DNA of 64,000 nt, taken from Alistipes excrementigallinarum (GTDB lineage Bacteria; Bacteroidota; Bacteroidia; Bacteroidales; Rikenellaceae). Shown here piece after piece: positions 34,909 through 42,400 of the stretch. Each line of letters opens with the position of its first letter. Within the stretch, counting starts at the first letter, position 1. A model generated the notes under the pieces. It was not told where the DNA came from, searched no databases, and worked only from the letters and a program-made list of their open reading frames with translations. The stretch lies in NCBI GenBank assembly GCA_019112825.1, contig DXIP01000008.1, positions 1 to 64,000 on the forward strand, written 5' to 3'. The position numbers and the translations under genes are program-made.

Positions 34909-35880
34909 CTACTTCTTGCGGCCCATCAGGCTCTCGGCGAATTCGCGCATGCGCTGTGTGCGTGAGGCGTCGACCGAAAGGGTGTCGAGCAGCGCGAGCG
35001 CCCGCTCGAACTTGAGCGAAATCTGCTGCTCGGTCAGCCGCGGCACGTCGAGCCGGTCGTAGACCTCCTTGACGCGGGCAATCTTCTCGGCATCGCTCAG
35101 CGAGGGGTCCTTGTAGGTCCGGCGGAGCGTCTCGCGCGTGGGCTCGTCGGCACGGCTCATCGCCGTAATCATCAGATAGGTCTGCTTCCCCTCGAGGATG
35201 TCGCCGCCGATGGCCTTGCCCAGCCGCTCGTCGCCGTAGCTGTCCAGCAGGTCGTCCTGCAGCTGGAAGGCGAGTCCCAGCTCGATGGCGAAGCGGTAGA
35301 GCGTGCGGCAGTCCTCCTTCGGTGCGCCGCCGAGGATGGCTCCGATGGTGACGGCACCGGCCAGCAGCACCGAGGTCTTGAGTTCAATCATGTGCATGTA
35401 CTCCACCACCGAGACCTTCTGCTTCTGCTCGAAGTCCATGTCGTACTGCTGCCCCTCGCAGACCTGGAGCGCCATGGTGTTGAAGACCTTCAGAATGCGG
35501 GGCAGCAGCTCCGCGGGGCACTGCGCCAGCATGCGGTAGGCGCAGATAATCATCGCGTCGCCCGAGAGGATGGCCACGTTCTGTCCCCACTTGGCGTAGA
35601 CCGAGGGCTTGCCGCGCCGGACGGGGGCGTTGTCCATGATGTCGTCGTGCAGCAGCGTGAAGTTGTGGAAAATCTCGACGGCGGCCGCAGCCGGAAGCGC
35701 CTGCGCCGTTTCGGAGGAGAACATGCCGCAGGCGAGCATCAGCAGCATCGGGCGGAGCCGTTTGCCGCCGCCCGCCAGCGAGTAGCCGATGGGGGCGTAG
35801 AGTTTTTCGGGCTCGGAGGCGAAATCGGTCTGAGCCAGATAGTTTTCGATGGTCGAAAGCAGCTGTTCGTTCGCAAGCAT
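34909..35880 (-). CDS. Polyprenyl (all-trans) diphosphate synthase
   Basis: 323 aa. The first Asp-rich motif is LLHDDIMDNAPVRRGKPSVY (DDxxD) and the second is AFQLQDDLLDSYGD (DDxxD). YSLAGGGKRLRPMLLMLACG matches the GGKRxRP substrate-binding segment. It condenses isopentenyl diphosphate with an allylic diphosphate in the cytoplasm to make a prenyl chain for menaquinone or undecaprenyl precursors. Chain length cannot be fixed from sequence alone, but the small Ser/Ala residues before the first motif suggest C15 or longer. ATG 35880 follows a TAATTTTG box by 20 nt. The ROK kinase is divergent. Confidence 0.94.
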   Translation of the reverse strand: MLANEQLLSTIENYLAQTDFASEPEKLYAPIGYSLAGGGKRLRPMLLMLACGMFSSETAQALPAAAAVEIFHNFTLLHDDIMDNAPVRRGKPSVYAKWGQNVAILSGDAMIICAYRMLAQCPAELLPRILKVFNTMALQVCEGQQYDMDFEQKQKVSVVEYMHMIELKTSVLLAGAVTIGAILGGAPKEDCRTLYRFAIELGLAFQLQDDLLDSYGDERLGKAIGGDILEGKQTYLMITAMSRADEPTRETLRRTYKDPSLSDAEKIARVKEVYDRLDVPRLTEQQISLKFERALALLDTLSVDASRTQRMREFAESLMGRKK

Positions 35881-35900
35881 GGGAGTAAGACTTTAGGATA

Positions 35901-35908
35901 CAAAATTA
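35901..35908 (-). promoter_or_regulatory. -7 element of the polyprenyl synthase gene
   Basis: TAATTTTG on the minus strand, 20 nt before the ATG. No clear -33 TTTG at standard spacing. Confidence 0.5.
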
Positions 35909-35928
35909 CCCCAAAAGTAGGAAAAAAC

Positions 35929-35959
35929 TTTGGAGTGGGCGAATTTTATTTTAACTTTG
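35929..35959 (+). promoter_or_regulatory. Consensus promoter of the ROK kinase gene
   Basis: TTTG (35929-35932), 19 nt, TAACTTTG (35952-35959): a full match to the Bacteroidetes housekeeping promoter. The leader is about 30 nt. Confidence 0.85.
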
Positions 35960-35992
35960 ACCTAATAAAAATTCATTAAAAAAGGTCAATCC

Positions 35993-36997
35993 ATGAAAAA
36001 GTTAGTAATCGGTGTAGATATCGGCGGAATCAATACGGCATTCGGACTGGTGGACGAAAACGGCGACCTCTACGCCGAATCGGTCATCTCAACCAAGAAG
36101 TACCCCTATTTCGACGACTACAAGGCCTACGTGGCCGACCTGTGCGACGCCATGCACGCCATGGCCGACAGCCTCTCGTTCGACTACGAGCTGGCGGGTA
36201 TCGGCATCGGCGCCCCCAACGCCAACTACCACAAGGGGACCATCGAGACGCCGGCCAACCTCTGGAAGTTCCGCGAGGATGAGCCCAATCCCGACGAGTC
36301 GCGCCGCATCTTCCCGCTTGTCGAGGACATCGCGCGCTGCTTCGGCGGCGTGAAGACGCTCATGACCAACGACGCCAACGCGGCGACCATCGGCGAGATG
36401 GTCTACGGCAACGCCAAGGGGATGCGCGATTTCATCATGGTGACGCTGGGCACGGGTCTGGGTTCGGGTTTCGTGGCCAACGGCGAGATGATTTACGGCA
36501 GCGACGGCTTTGCGGGCGAGTTCGGCCACATCATCGTCGAGCGCAACGGCCGCCAGTGCGGCTGCGGACGTCGGGGCTGTCTGGAGACCTACGTCTCGGC
36601 CACGGGCATCAAGCGCACGGCCTTCGAGCTGATGGCGACGATGACCGCACCGAGCAAGCTGCGCGACATCGCCTTTGCCGATTTCGACGCCTCGATGATT
36701 TCGGCCGCCGCCGCGCAGGGTGACCCCGTGGCGCTCGAGGCCTTCCGCGTGACGGGCGAGATGCTGGGCCGGGCGCTGGCCGACATTGTGGCCATCACCT
36801 CTCCCGAGGCCATCTTCCTCTTCGGCGGACTGTCGAAGGCGGGCAAACTGCTCTTCGAGCCGACGCAGTGGTACATGGAGGAGAACATGCTCTCGATGTT
36901 CAAGAACAAGGTGAAGCTGCTGCCCAGCGGCATCCAGGGCAAGAACGCCGCCATCCTCGGCTCCTCGGCTCTGATTTGGCAGAGCATGCAGCAGTGA
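35993..36997 (+). CDS. ROK-family sugar kinase (probable glucokinase)
   Basis: 334 aa. The ATP-binding phosphate loop is VIGVDIGGINTAFGLVDENG. The sugar-binding and catalytic region includes MTNDANAATIGEM and EFGHIIVERNGRQCGCGRRG, which contains the ROK Cys-x-Cys-GxxGC zinc motif followed by CLETYVSA. GTGLGSGFVANGEMIYGSDG gives the second phosphate motif. It phosphorylates a hexose, most likely glucose, at position 6 in the cytoplasm. Sequence alone does not exclude N-acetylhexosamine. It is monocistronic, with a consensus promoter at 35929-35959 and hairpins after the stop. Confidence 0.93.
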   Translation: MKKLVIGVDIGGINTAFGLVDENGDLYAESVISTKKYPYFDDYKAYVADLCDAMHAMADSLSFDYELAGIGIGAPNANYHKGTIETPANLWKFREDEPNPDESRRIFPLVEDIARCFGGVKTLMTNDANAATIGEMVYGNAKGMRDFIMVTLGTGLGSGFVANGEMIYGSDGFAGEFGHIIVERNGRQCGCGRRGCLETYVSATGIKRTAFELMATMTAPSKLRDIAFADFDASMISAAAAQGDPVALEAFRVTGEMLGRALADIVAITSPEAIFLFGGLSKAGKLLFEPTQWYMEENMLSMFKNKVKLLPSGIQGKNAAILGSSALIWQSMQQ

Positions 36998-37387
36998 GGC
37001 AGATACGCTCTGTTGAAGCGCACCTCCGTGCGGAACAGGCCGCGCGGAGGTGCGCTTTGCGTTGAGGCCCGTCTGGCGTTGAGGTGCGTCCCGCGTTGAG
37101 GCTCGCCCCTCCCAAGGCGGGCTCTACGTTGAGAGCCTCCCCCGAGCTGCGGGTCGAACGAACCGAAGAGAGCAGTCGGAGCAAACCGGGAACCACGAAA
37201 AGAGCGGACCCGCCCCCATCGGGCGGGTCCGCTCTTTTTCTTTCCGTTGAGCCGGCCTCTATCGGCTTTCGGCTCGTTGTGTCGGCTGCATTGCCACTTG
37301 GGGCTTCATTGCCGGTGTATTCTTCCGGTCTTTGAGCCCTCCGGCTTGCGGCTGCCTTCCCGGCTGCCTTCCCGCCGGAGCGGGGGA
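36998..37387. other. Convergent gap with two hairpins and GCGTTGAGG repeats
   Basis: No gene. Contains a hairpin at 37018-37055 (GCGCACCTCCG / CGGAGGTGCGC followed by TTTG), three GCGTTGAGG repeats between 37059 and 37101 with a variant at about 37126, the strong terminator at 37198-37239, and a short CT-rich stretch before 37388. Confidence 0.65.
37198..37239. terminator. Bidirectional terminator
   Basis: A perfect 15-bp stem (AGAGCGGACCCGCCC / GGGCGGGTCCGCTCT) with a 5-nt loop, preceded by AAA and followed by TTTT. It separates the convergent ROK kinase and coiled-coil protein genes. Confidence 0.9.
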
Positions 37388-38329
37388 TTAGCGCATGGCG
37401 ATTTCGGCCGAGCCAATCATGTAGCCGTCGCAGTAGAGCTGCACGAGGTAGGTGCCCGCCGCGAAGCCCGAACTGTCGAAGTAGATGCCCACCTCGAGGT
37501 CCTGGTTCTGGTAGTCGACCTCACGCATGGCCGAGTAGCTCAGCCGCTCGCCCTCGTACTCGAAGGTCGGCATCGCCTCGGTGGTCAGCACATAGCCGTC
37601 GGGCGAGGTGAGGCGCATGTAGACGGCCTTGTTGCCGGGTGTGGTCAGCTCGTTGGCCGTCAGCACGAAGTCCACGCGCACGCGCTCGGCGTTGCGGATG
37701 CGCGAAACCTCCTTGTTGCGGGCGTTGAGCCCCGTGAGGCGGATGCCGCGCGCCTTGATGACGGCACCGGCGCGCACCTTGTTGTCGAGCTCGGCGGCCT
37801 TCTCCTCGGCCATCTCGGCCCGCAGCGTGGCCGACGAAATCTCCTTGCGGTAGGAGATGTTCTCGGTGATGAGCTTCTGGTTGAGCGAGTTGAGCGAGTC
37901 TATCTGGTGCAGGTAGCCGCGCATGACCGTACGCAGCGTCCCCACCTCCTTCTCATACTGCTTGATTTTGGCCAGGCTCCAGCGGCGCTCCTTGCGCAGC
38001 TGGTTCATCAGCGAATCGGCGCGGCCCCGCTCGATGTCGAGGCTGGCCGAGATGGAGTCGTTGGCCACGTGCAGGTTGTCGTAATCCTCCATCAGACGGC
38101 CCAGGTCGTTCTGAATCGAGTCGCGGTCGGCGCGCAGCAGCTCGTTGTCGAGTATCTGCTGGCGGTGGATGCCGAAGTAGAGCGCCGAGATGGCGACCAG
38201 AATCACCGAGAGGATGATGATGACAATCCGATAGCCGCGGATGGACTTTCCGGAGTCGGGCCGGGGCGTGTAGTCCTCCTCGAACTCCGTGTTGTCGTAG
38301 TTATCGTACTCCTGTCTGTTCTCTTCCAT
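37388..38329 (-). CDS. Single-pass membrane protein with periplasmic coiled coil, function unknown
   Basis: 313 aa. An acidic N-terminus (MEENRQEYDNYDNTEFEEDY) leads to one transmembrane helix at about 34-52 (IVIIILSVILVAISALYF). Residues ~55-190 are a long coiled coil (LLRADRDSIQNDLGRLMEDY, ADSLMNQLRKERRWSLAKIK). The last ~110 residues are a beta-rich domain (VRVDFVLTANELTTPGNKAV, YLVQLYCDGYMIGSAEIAMR). I recognise it as a conserved Bacteroidales hypothetical protein only. The layout suggests an inner-membrane anchor holding a domain in the periplasm. It follows the DUF3108 gene, but a TATCTTTG box at 38359-38366 suggests its own promoter. Confidence 0.75.
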   Translation of the reverse strand: MEENRQEYDNYDNTEFEEDYTPRPDSGKSIRGYRIVIIILSVILVAISALYFGIHRQQILDNELLRADRDSIQNDLGRLMEDYDNLHVANDSISASLDIERGRADSLMNQLRKERRWSLAKIKQYEKEVGTLRTVMRGYLHQIDSLNSLNQKLITENISYRKEISSATLRAEMAEEKAAELDNKVRAGAVIKARGIRLTGLNARNKEVSRIRNAERVRVDFVLTANELTTPGNKAVYMRLTSPDGYVLTTEAMPTFEYEGERLSYSAMREVDYQNQDLEVGIYFDSSGFAAGTYLVQLYCDGYMIGSAEIAMR

Positions 38330-38358
38330 GGTGTTGGTGTGTGGGTTTGATTTTTCTG

Positions 38359-38366
38359 CAAAGATA
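38359..38366 (-). promoter_or_regulatory. -7 element of the coiled-coil protein gene
   Basis: TATCTTTG on the minus strand, 29 nt before the ATG at 38329. Confidence 0.55.
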
Positions 38367-38407
38367 CGTTTTTTGGCGAATTATCCTAACGCCGAATCTG
38401 CGGCCCG

Positions 38408-39214
38408 CTATTTTATCCGGCTTTTGAGCGGATATTTGAGCCCCTTGTAGCCCGAAAGGTAGGCGTTGATGCTGCCGATGCGCACGGGCGACTCGAGGTA
38501 GAGCGGGATTTTGTTCTCGTCGTCCGAAATCCAGATGGTGAAGACCGTGCCGTCGGTGAACGAGAACCCCTCGGAGGTGCCCAGCTGGCAGTCGAACTTC
38601 AGCGTGCGAAAGCGCCCCAGGTTGCGGATTTTCTTCTCCTCGCGCCCCAGGAAGCGGAAGTGGAGGTGGCGGACGGTGTCCTGCAGCACCATCTGCAGCG
38701 TGCGGGGCTCCCCGGCTCGGAACTGTTCGGCCTCGGCCGAGCGGAGGCTGAAGAAGAGCGAGATGGCATCCATGCTCTCGCGCGTGAGCGGGAGCTCCTT
38801 TTCGCGAATGGGGCGCTGGCGGCTCTGCCAGCGGGTGTGGACGCGCATCTGCTCCCAGTCGTAGCGGTAGGTGCTGCGGAAGGTGTAGTCGCCCTCGTGC
38901 AGGTCGCTGCGGAAGTGTACCGGGCGCAGCGAGTCGGGGTCGACGTGGACCGTGTAGATGTCGACCAGATTGAAGAACCACCGGTAGGTGGGCAGCGTGC
39001 GCCCCTCGCCGATGACCTTGTAGCAGGGCTTCCCTTCGAACTCCTCCTCGGAGGTGGCAATCTGCACGGCGCCGATTTCGGTGTTGGGGAACATCTTGGC
39101 GCGGTAGCTGACGCGGTAGTCGAGCACCTCGCCGGGGTGGTAGAGCTGGGCGGCAAGGGGCGCGGCAAGCAGCAGCAGGAGCGCCGTGAGCAGCGTTTTG
39201 GTACGGGTCATCAT
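38408..39214 (-). CDS. DUF3108 family exported protein
   Basis: 268 aa with a cleavable signal peptide (LLTALLLLLAAPLAAQ). The mature part is beta-rich and matches DUF3108: LYHPGEVLDYRVSYRAKMFP at the start, DIYTVHVDPDSLRPVHFRSD and FTIWISDDENKIPLYLESPV in the middle and end. The family is periplasmic and of unknown function. The fold is thought to resemble lipoprotein-carrier-type beta half-barrels, but that is not established for this protein. It lies 30 nt downstream of recG on the same strand and is probably co-transcribed. Start ATG 39214 or the adjacent ATG 39211. Confidence 0.87.
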   Translation of the reverse strand: MMTRTKTLLTALLLLLAAPLAAQLYHPGEVLDYRVSYRAKMFPNTEIGAVQIATSEEEFEGKPCYKVIGEGRTLPTYRWFFNLVDIYTVHVDPDSLRPVHFRSDLHEGDYTFRSTYRYDWEQMRVHTRWQSRQRPIREKELPLTRESMDAISLFFSLRSAEAEQFRAGEPRTLQMVLQDTVRHLHFRFLGREEKKIRNLGRFRTLKFDCQLGTSEGFSFTDGTVFTIWISDDENKIPLYLESPVRIGSINAYLSGYKGLKYPLKSRIK

Positions 39215-39244
39215 GATGAGAAAACGGTTCTTGGTGGTAAATTA

Positions 39245-41353
39245 TTACGAAATTCGTGAAAAATCAATCTCTTCGCGCCCCGAGTAGCGCTCCTTCAGGC
39301 GGCGCAGCCCCTCGTGGCCGGGGGCCGCGAGCGCGGGGTCGGATGCGAGCACCTCGCCGGCGGCGTCGCGCGAGCGGGTGAGTATCTGCACGTCGAGCGT
39401 CGGGTTGGCAATCTTCAGGTCAAAGGCCATGCCGCTCTGCTGCGTGCCGTTGATGTCGCCTGCGCCGCGCAGCTTGAGGTCGAGCTCCGCCAGACGGAAT
39501 CCGTCGTTGGTTTGGCACATGGCGTCGAGCCGCGCCTGCGACTCGCGCGAGAGCTTGTCGCCCGACATGAGGATGCAGTAGGACTGCTCGCCGCCGCGCC
39601 CCACGCGGCCGCGCAGCTGGTGCAGCTGCGAGAGGCCGAAGCGCTCGGCCGACTCGATGACCATGACCGTGGCGTTGGGGACGTCGACCCCCACCTCGAT
39701 GACCGACGTGGCCACCAGAATCTGCGCCTCGCCCTCCTTGAACTGGCGCATCGACTCCTCCTTGTCGGCGGGCTTCATCCGCCCGTGGCAGATGGCCGTG
39801 ACGTACTGCGGCAGCGGGAAGTCGCGCGAGATGGCCTCGTAGCCGTCCGTGAGGTCCTTGTAGTCCATCGCCTCGGACTCCTTGATGAGGGGATAGACGA
39901 CGTAGACCTGGCGCCCCTTGGCGATTTCGCGGCGCATGAAGCCGAAGAGCTTGAGCCGTGCGGCGTCGGTGTAGTGGAAGGTCTTGATGGGGCGGCGGCC
40001 CGGCGGCAGCTCGTCGATGACCGAGACGTCGAGGTCGCCGTAGAGGGTCATGGCCAGCGTGCGGGGGATGGGCGTGGCGGTCATCACCAGCACGTGGGGC
40101 GGCTGCGCGTTCTTGGTCCAGAGCCGTGCGCGCTGCTCGACGCCGAAGCGGTGCTGCTCGTCGATGACCACGAAGCCTAGGTTGGCGAAGCGCACCCGCT
40201 CCTCGATGAGGGCATGGGTGCCGATGAGGATGTGGACCTCGCCCGAGGCGATGCCCTCGAGCGCCTCGCGCCGTTCGCGGGCCTTCGAGGCGCCGGTGAG
40301 GATGGCCACCCGCACGCCGAGCCCCTCGACCATGCGGCCGATGGTGGCCGCATGCTGGCGGGCCAGAATCTCGGTGGGGGCCATCATGCAGGCTTGGTAG
40401 CCGTTGTCGACGGCCAGCAGCATCGACATGAGCGCCACGAGCGTCTTGCCGCTCCCCACGTCGCCCTGCAGCAGGCGGTTCATCTGGAATCCGGTGGCCG
40501 TGTCCTGGCGGATTTCGCGGATGACGCGCTTCTGGGCGCCGGTGAGCGGGAAGGGGAGCTTCTCGCGGTAGAAGCGGTTGAAGGCGTCGCCCACCCGCGT
40601 GAAGAGGAAGCCGTTGTTGCGGGCGAGCCGCTCGCTGCGGCGCGCCAGGACGTTGAGCTGCACGCCCAGCAGCTCCTCGAACTTGAGGCGGTACTGCGCC
40701 TGGAGCAGCAGCTCGGGCGACTGCGGGAAGTGGATGTTGTAGTAGGCTTCGCGCAGCGGGATGAGGCCGTAGCGCGTGCGCAGCTCCTCGGGCAGCGTCT
40801 CCTCGATGTGGTCGGCGGCGCGCTCCCACGTGCTGCGCATGATGCGGTAGAGCCCCTTGGTCCCCACGGCGCCCTGCAGCCGCTCGGTGGTGGAGTAGAT
40901 GCCCTGCATGCCGCTCTCGGGCTTGCGCGAGAGGGCCTGCTCCATCGTCTCGAGTTCGGGGTGAACCATCGAAAGTTCGTTGTGGTAGAAGCTCGGGCGG
41001 CCGAATACGAGGTATTCGCGCCCCACCTCGATGCGCTTTTCGACCCACTTGATGCCGGCGAACCAGACCAGCTCGGCCGACCCCGTGGGGTCCGAGACCG
41101 AGACCGTGAAGCGGCGCTTGCGCCCCTGTCCGGCGTAGCCGATGCCCGTCACGCGGGCGCGGAACTGCACGAGCGAGGGGCCCCCTTCGGTGATTTCACC
41201 GATGCGGTAGATGCGCGTGCGGTCGATGTAGCGGAAGGGGAAGTGGTTGAGCATGTCGCCCAGCGTGCGGATGCCGAGCTCCTTGTCGAGCAGCCGCGCG
41301 CGCGCCTCCCCCACGCCGGGGACGAATTTTATGTCGTTGTCCAGATAGTTCAC
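39245..41353 (-). CDS. recG: ATP-dependent DNA helicase RecG
   Basis: About 702 aa. The wedge/OB domain is at the N-terminus (IKFVPGVGEARARLLDKELG). The superfamily 2 helicase motifs follow: Walker A LLQGDVGSGKTLVALMS, DEQH box FVVIDEQHRFGVEQRARL, motif III MTATPIPRTLAMTLYGDL, then VVYPLIKESEAMD, ILVATSVIEVGVDVPNATVM and the QLRGRVGRGGEQSYC motif VI. It remodels stalled replication forks and branched DNA. Start choice: GTG 41353 is preferred because a TATATTTG promoter box lies at 41358-41365, inside the frame, and because family members begin about nine residues before IKxxxGVG. ATG 41371 is the alternative. DUF3108 follows after 30 nt. Confidence 0.93.
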   Translation of the reverse strand: MNYLDNDIKFVPGVGEARARLLDKELGIRTLGDMLNHFPFRYIDRTRIYRIGEITEGGPSLVQFRARVTGIGYAGQGRKRRFTVSVSDPTGSAELVWFAGIKWVEKRIEVGREYLVFGRPSFYHNELSMVHPELETMEQALSRKPESGMQGIYSTTERLQGAVGTKGLYRIMRSTWERAADHIEETLPEELRTRYGLIPLREAYYNIHFPQSPELLLQAQYRLKFEELLGVQLNVLARRSERLARNNGFLFTRVGDAFNRFYREKLPFPLTGAQKRVIREIRQDTATGFQMNRLLQGDVGSGKTLVALMSMLLAVDNGYQACMMAPTEILARQHAATIGRMVEGLGVRVAILTGASKARERREALEGIASGEVHILIGTHALIEERVRFANLGFVVIDEQHRFGVEQRARLWTKNAQPPHVLVMTATPIPRTLAMTLYGDLDVSVIDELPPGRRPIKTFHYTDAARLKLFGFMRREIAKGRQVYVVYPLIKESEAMDYKDLTDGYEAISRDFPLPQYVTAICHGRMKPADKEESMRQFKEGEAQILVATSVIEVGVDVPNATVMVIESAERFGLSQLHQLRGRVGRGGEQSYCILMSGDKLSRESQARLDAMCQTNDGFRLAELDLKLRGAGDINGTQQSGMAFDLKIANPTLDVQILTRSRDAAGEVLASDPALAAPGHEGLRRLKERYSGREEIDFSRIS

Positions 41354-41357
41354 TCCG

Positions 41358-41365
41358 CAAATATA
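41358..41365 (-). promoter_or_regulatory. -7 element overlapping the recG start region
   Basis: TATATTTG on the minus strand, with a CTTG about 20 nt upstream as a -33. Transcription would start at or next to the GTG at 41353. Confidence 0.5.
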
Positions 41366-41371
41366 ATGCAT

Positions 41372-41820
41372 GCCCCGTGCAAAAGCAAGACCGGAACGCC
41401 CCCGTGTGCGGAGCGGCTCCGCGTGTGGGGTGTTCCGGCTGTCGGTACGGCGGGTGTGTCCGGCGGGGACGACGGCCCGACCGTGTTTGTTTGGGAACGG
41501 TCCGGCTGCCGATTTGGCCGGCAGCTCCGGTTGGGTTCGTCGGTTGGGTTCGTCGTTGGGGCGGTTGTCGGTCCGGCGGGATGTCCGGCGGGGCGGCCGG
41601 TTGCCCGGTCGTGTCTGTTTTGGGGCGGCCCGGCCGGCACACAGCAAGAAACGGCCGGCGGTTTGGCCGGCCCTTGTTGGAAAAGGGTTTGGCTGTCGGT
41701 TCCGTGTTTGGCGCTCGGTTCCGTGTTTGGCGCTCGGTCCCGTGTTTGGCGCTTGTCGGGAGCGGCCGGCGCTTCGGGGGGCGTTCGTCCCGGTGCCTGC
41801 GTCCGGCTGCCCGGGCGGGG
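41372..41820. other. Repeat-rich gap between recG and a lipoprotein gene
   Basis: No gene. GC-rich degenerate sequence with GTTGGGTTCGTCG duplicated near 41530 and a 19-bp tandem repeat at 41701-41757. Confidence 0.6.
41701..41757. repeat. 19-bp tandem repeat, three copies
   Basis: TCCGTGTTTGGCGCTCGGT occurs twice exactly and a third time with four changes. A more decayed copy precedes it. Confidence 0.88.
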
Positions 41821-42240
41821 CTATTGCTCCTCCTCGGTCATCGAGACGTTGACGTGCTCCTTGACAAAGAGCCCGGCATCCTCCGATGCGGCGTCACGCG
41901 GCACGAACTCCTCGTCGGTGAAGCCCATCCGGTACTCCCGTGCCTTGTACGAGCCGTTCTGGGGGCCGTCGATGTCGGTGAAGTTCAGCGTCAGGTTGTC
42001 CTTCTGACCGTTGTCGCGAAGGTCGAAGCTGCCGTCGGCGCCGCTCAGCACGCTCTTCAGCCCGTCCTTTCCCCGCACCTCGATGCCCTCGATGGGGTTG
42101 CCCTCGAGGTCGGTCACCCGGCCCTGGACGCGGTAGTCGACGTTGGGTGTTCCGTACATCGCAAGAATCTGTTCGTCCTCGTTGCAGGCCGTTCCGAATC
42201 CCAAAAGGGCCAGAGCGGCAAGTGCCCAGCTTCGTTTCAT
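41821..42240 (-). CDS. Small lipoprotein of the radical SAM-associated family
   Basis: 139 aa from ATG 42240. The lipobox FGTAC is followed by NEDEQ. The mature protein begins ILAMYGTPNVDYRVQGRVTD and continues as a carboxypeptidase-regulatory-like beta-sandwich (LEGNPIEGIEVRG, LSGADGSFDLRDNGQKDN). This MYGxPxxxYxxKGxVTD pattern is found in Bacteroidales lipoproteins labelled as radical SAM-associated. No radical SAM maturase is next to it here, so the link is by family only. ATG 42246 is an alternative. The open frame reaches 42267, but that ATG lies inside the TACTTTTG promoter box. Function unknown. Confidence 0.75.
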   Translation of the reverse strand: MKRSWALAALALLGFGTACNEDEQILAMYGTPNVDYRVQGRVTDLEGNPIEGIEVRGKDGLKSVLSGADGSFDLRDNGQKDNLTLNFTDIDGPQNGSYKAREYRMGFTDEEFVPRDAASEDAGLFVKEHVNVSMTEEEQ

Positions 42241-42264
42241 GGTCATACAGGTTTGGTTCCTTTC

Positions 42265-42272
42265 CAAAAGTA
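42265..42272 (-). promoter_or_regulatory. -7 element of the small lipoprotein gene
   Basis: TACTTTTG on the minus strand with TTG 20 nt upstream (42295-42293). It rules out the ATG at 42267 as start. Confidence 0.6.
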
Positions 42273-42367
42273 GTGAATAATAGCGGTTTTCGCAACTTTT
42301 GCTCCGATTTTCTTCCGCCGGCGGCGCCGCACTGTGCGGACGGTGCGGAAATCGGCCGAAAAAACGC

Positions 42368-42375
42368 TATCTTTG
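42368..42375 (+). promoter_or_regulatory. -7 element of ispG
   Basis: TATCTTTG, 25 nt before the ispG ATG. Confidence 0.6.
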
Positions 42376-42400
42376 TCTTCGGAAAAAAAGAGGCGCAGCC

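Noticed and set aside
33104..35062. A 652-codon plus-strand frame across the U32 and polyprenyl synthase genes
   Set aside because: It crosses two real minus-strand genes and their gap, with shadow composition and no motif.
41821..42267. Start of the small lipoprotein at the ATG at 42267
   Set aside because: This ATG lies inside the TACTTTTG promoter element and adds residues before a normal signal peptide. ATG 42240 or 42246 is more likely.
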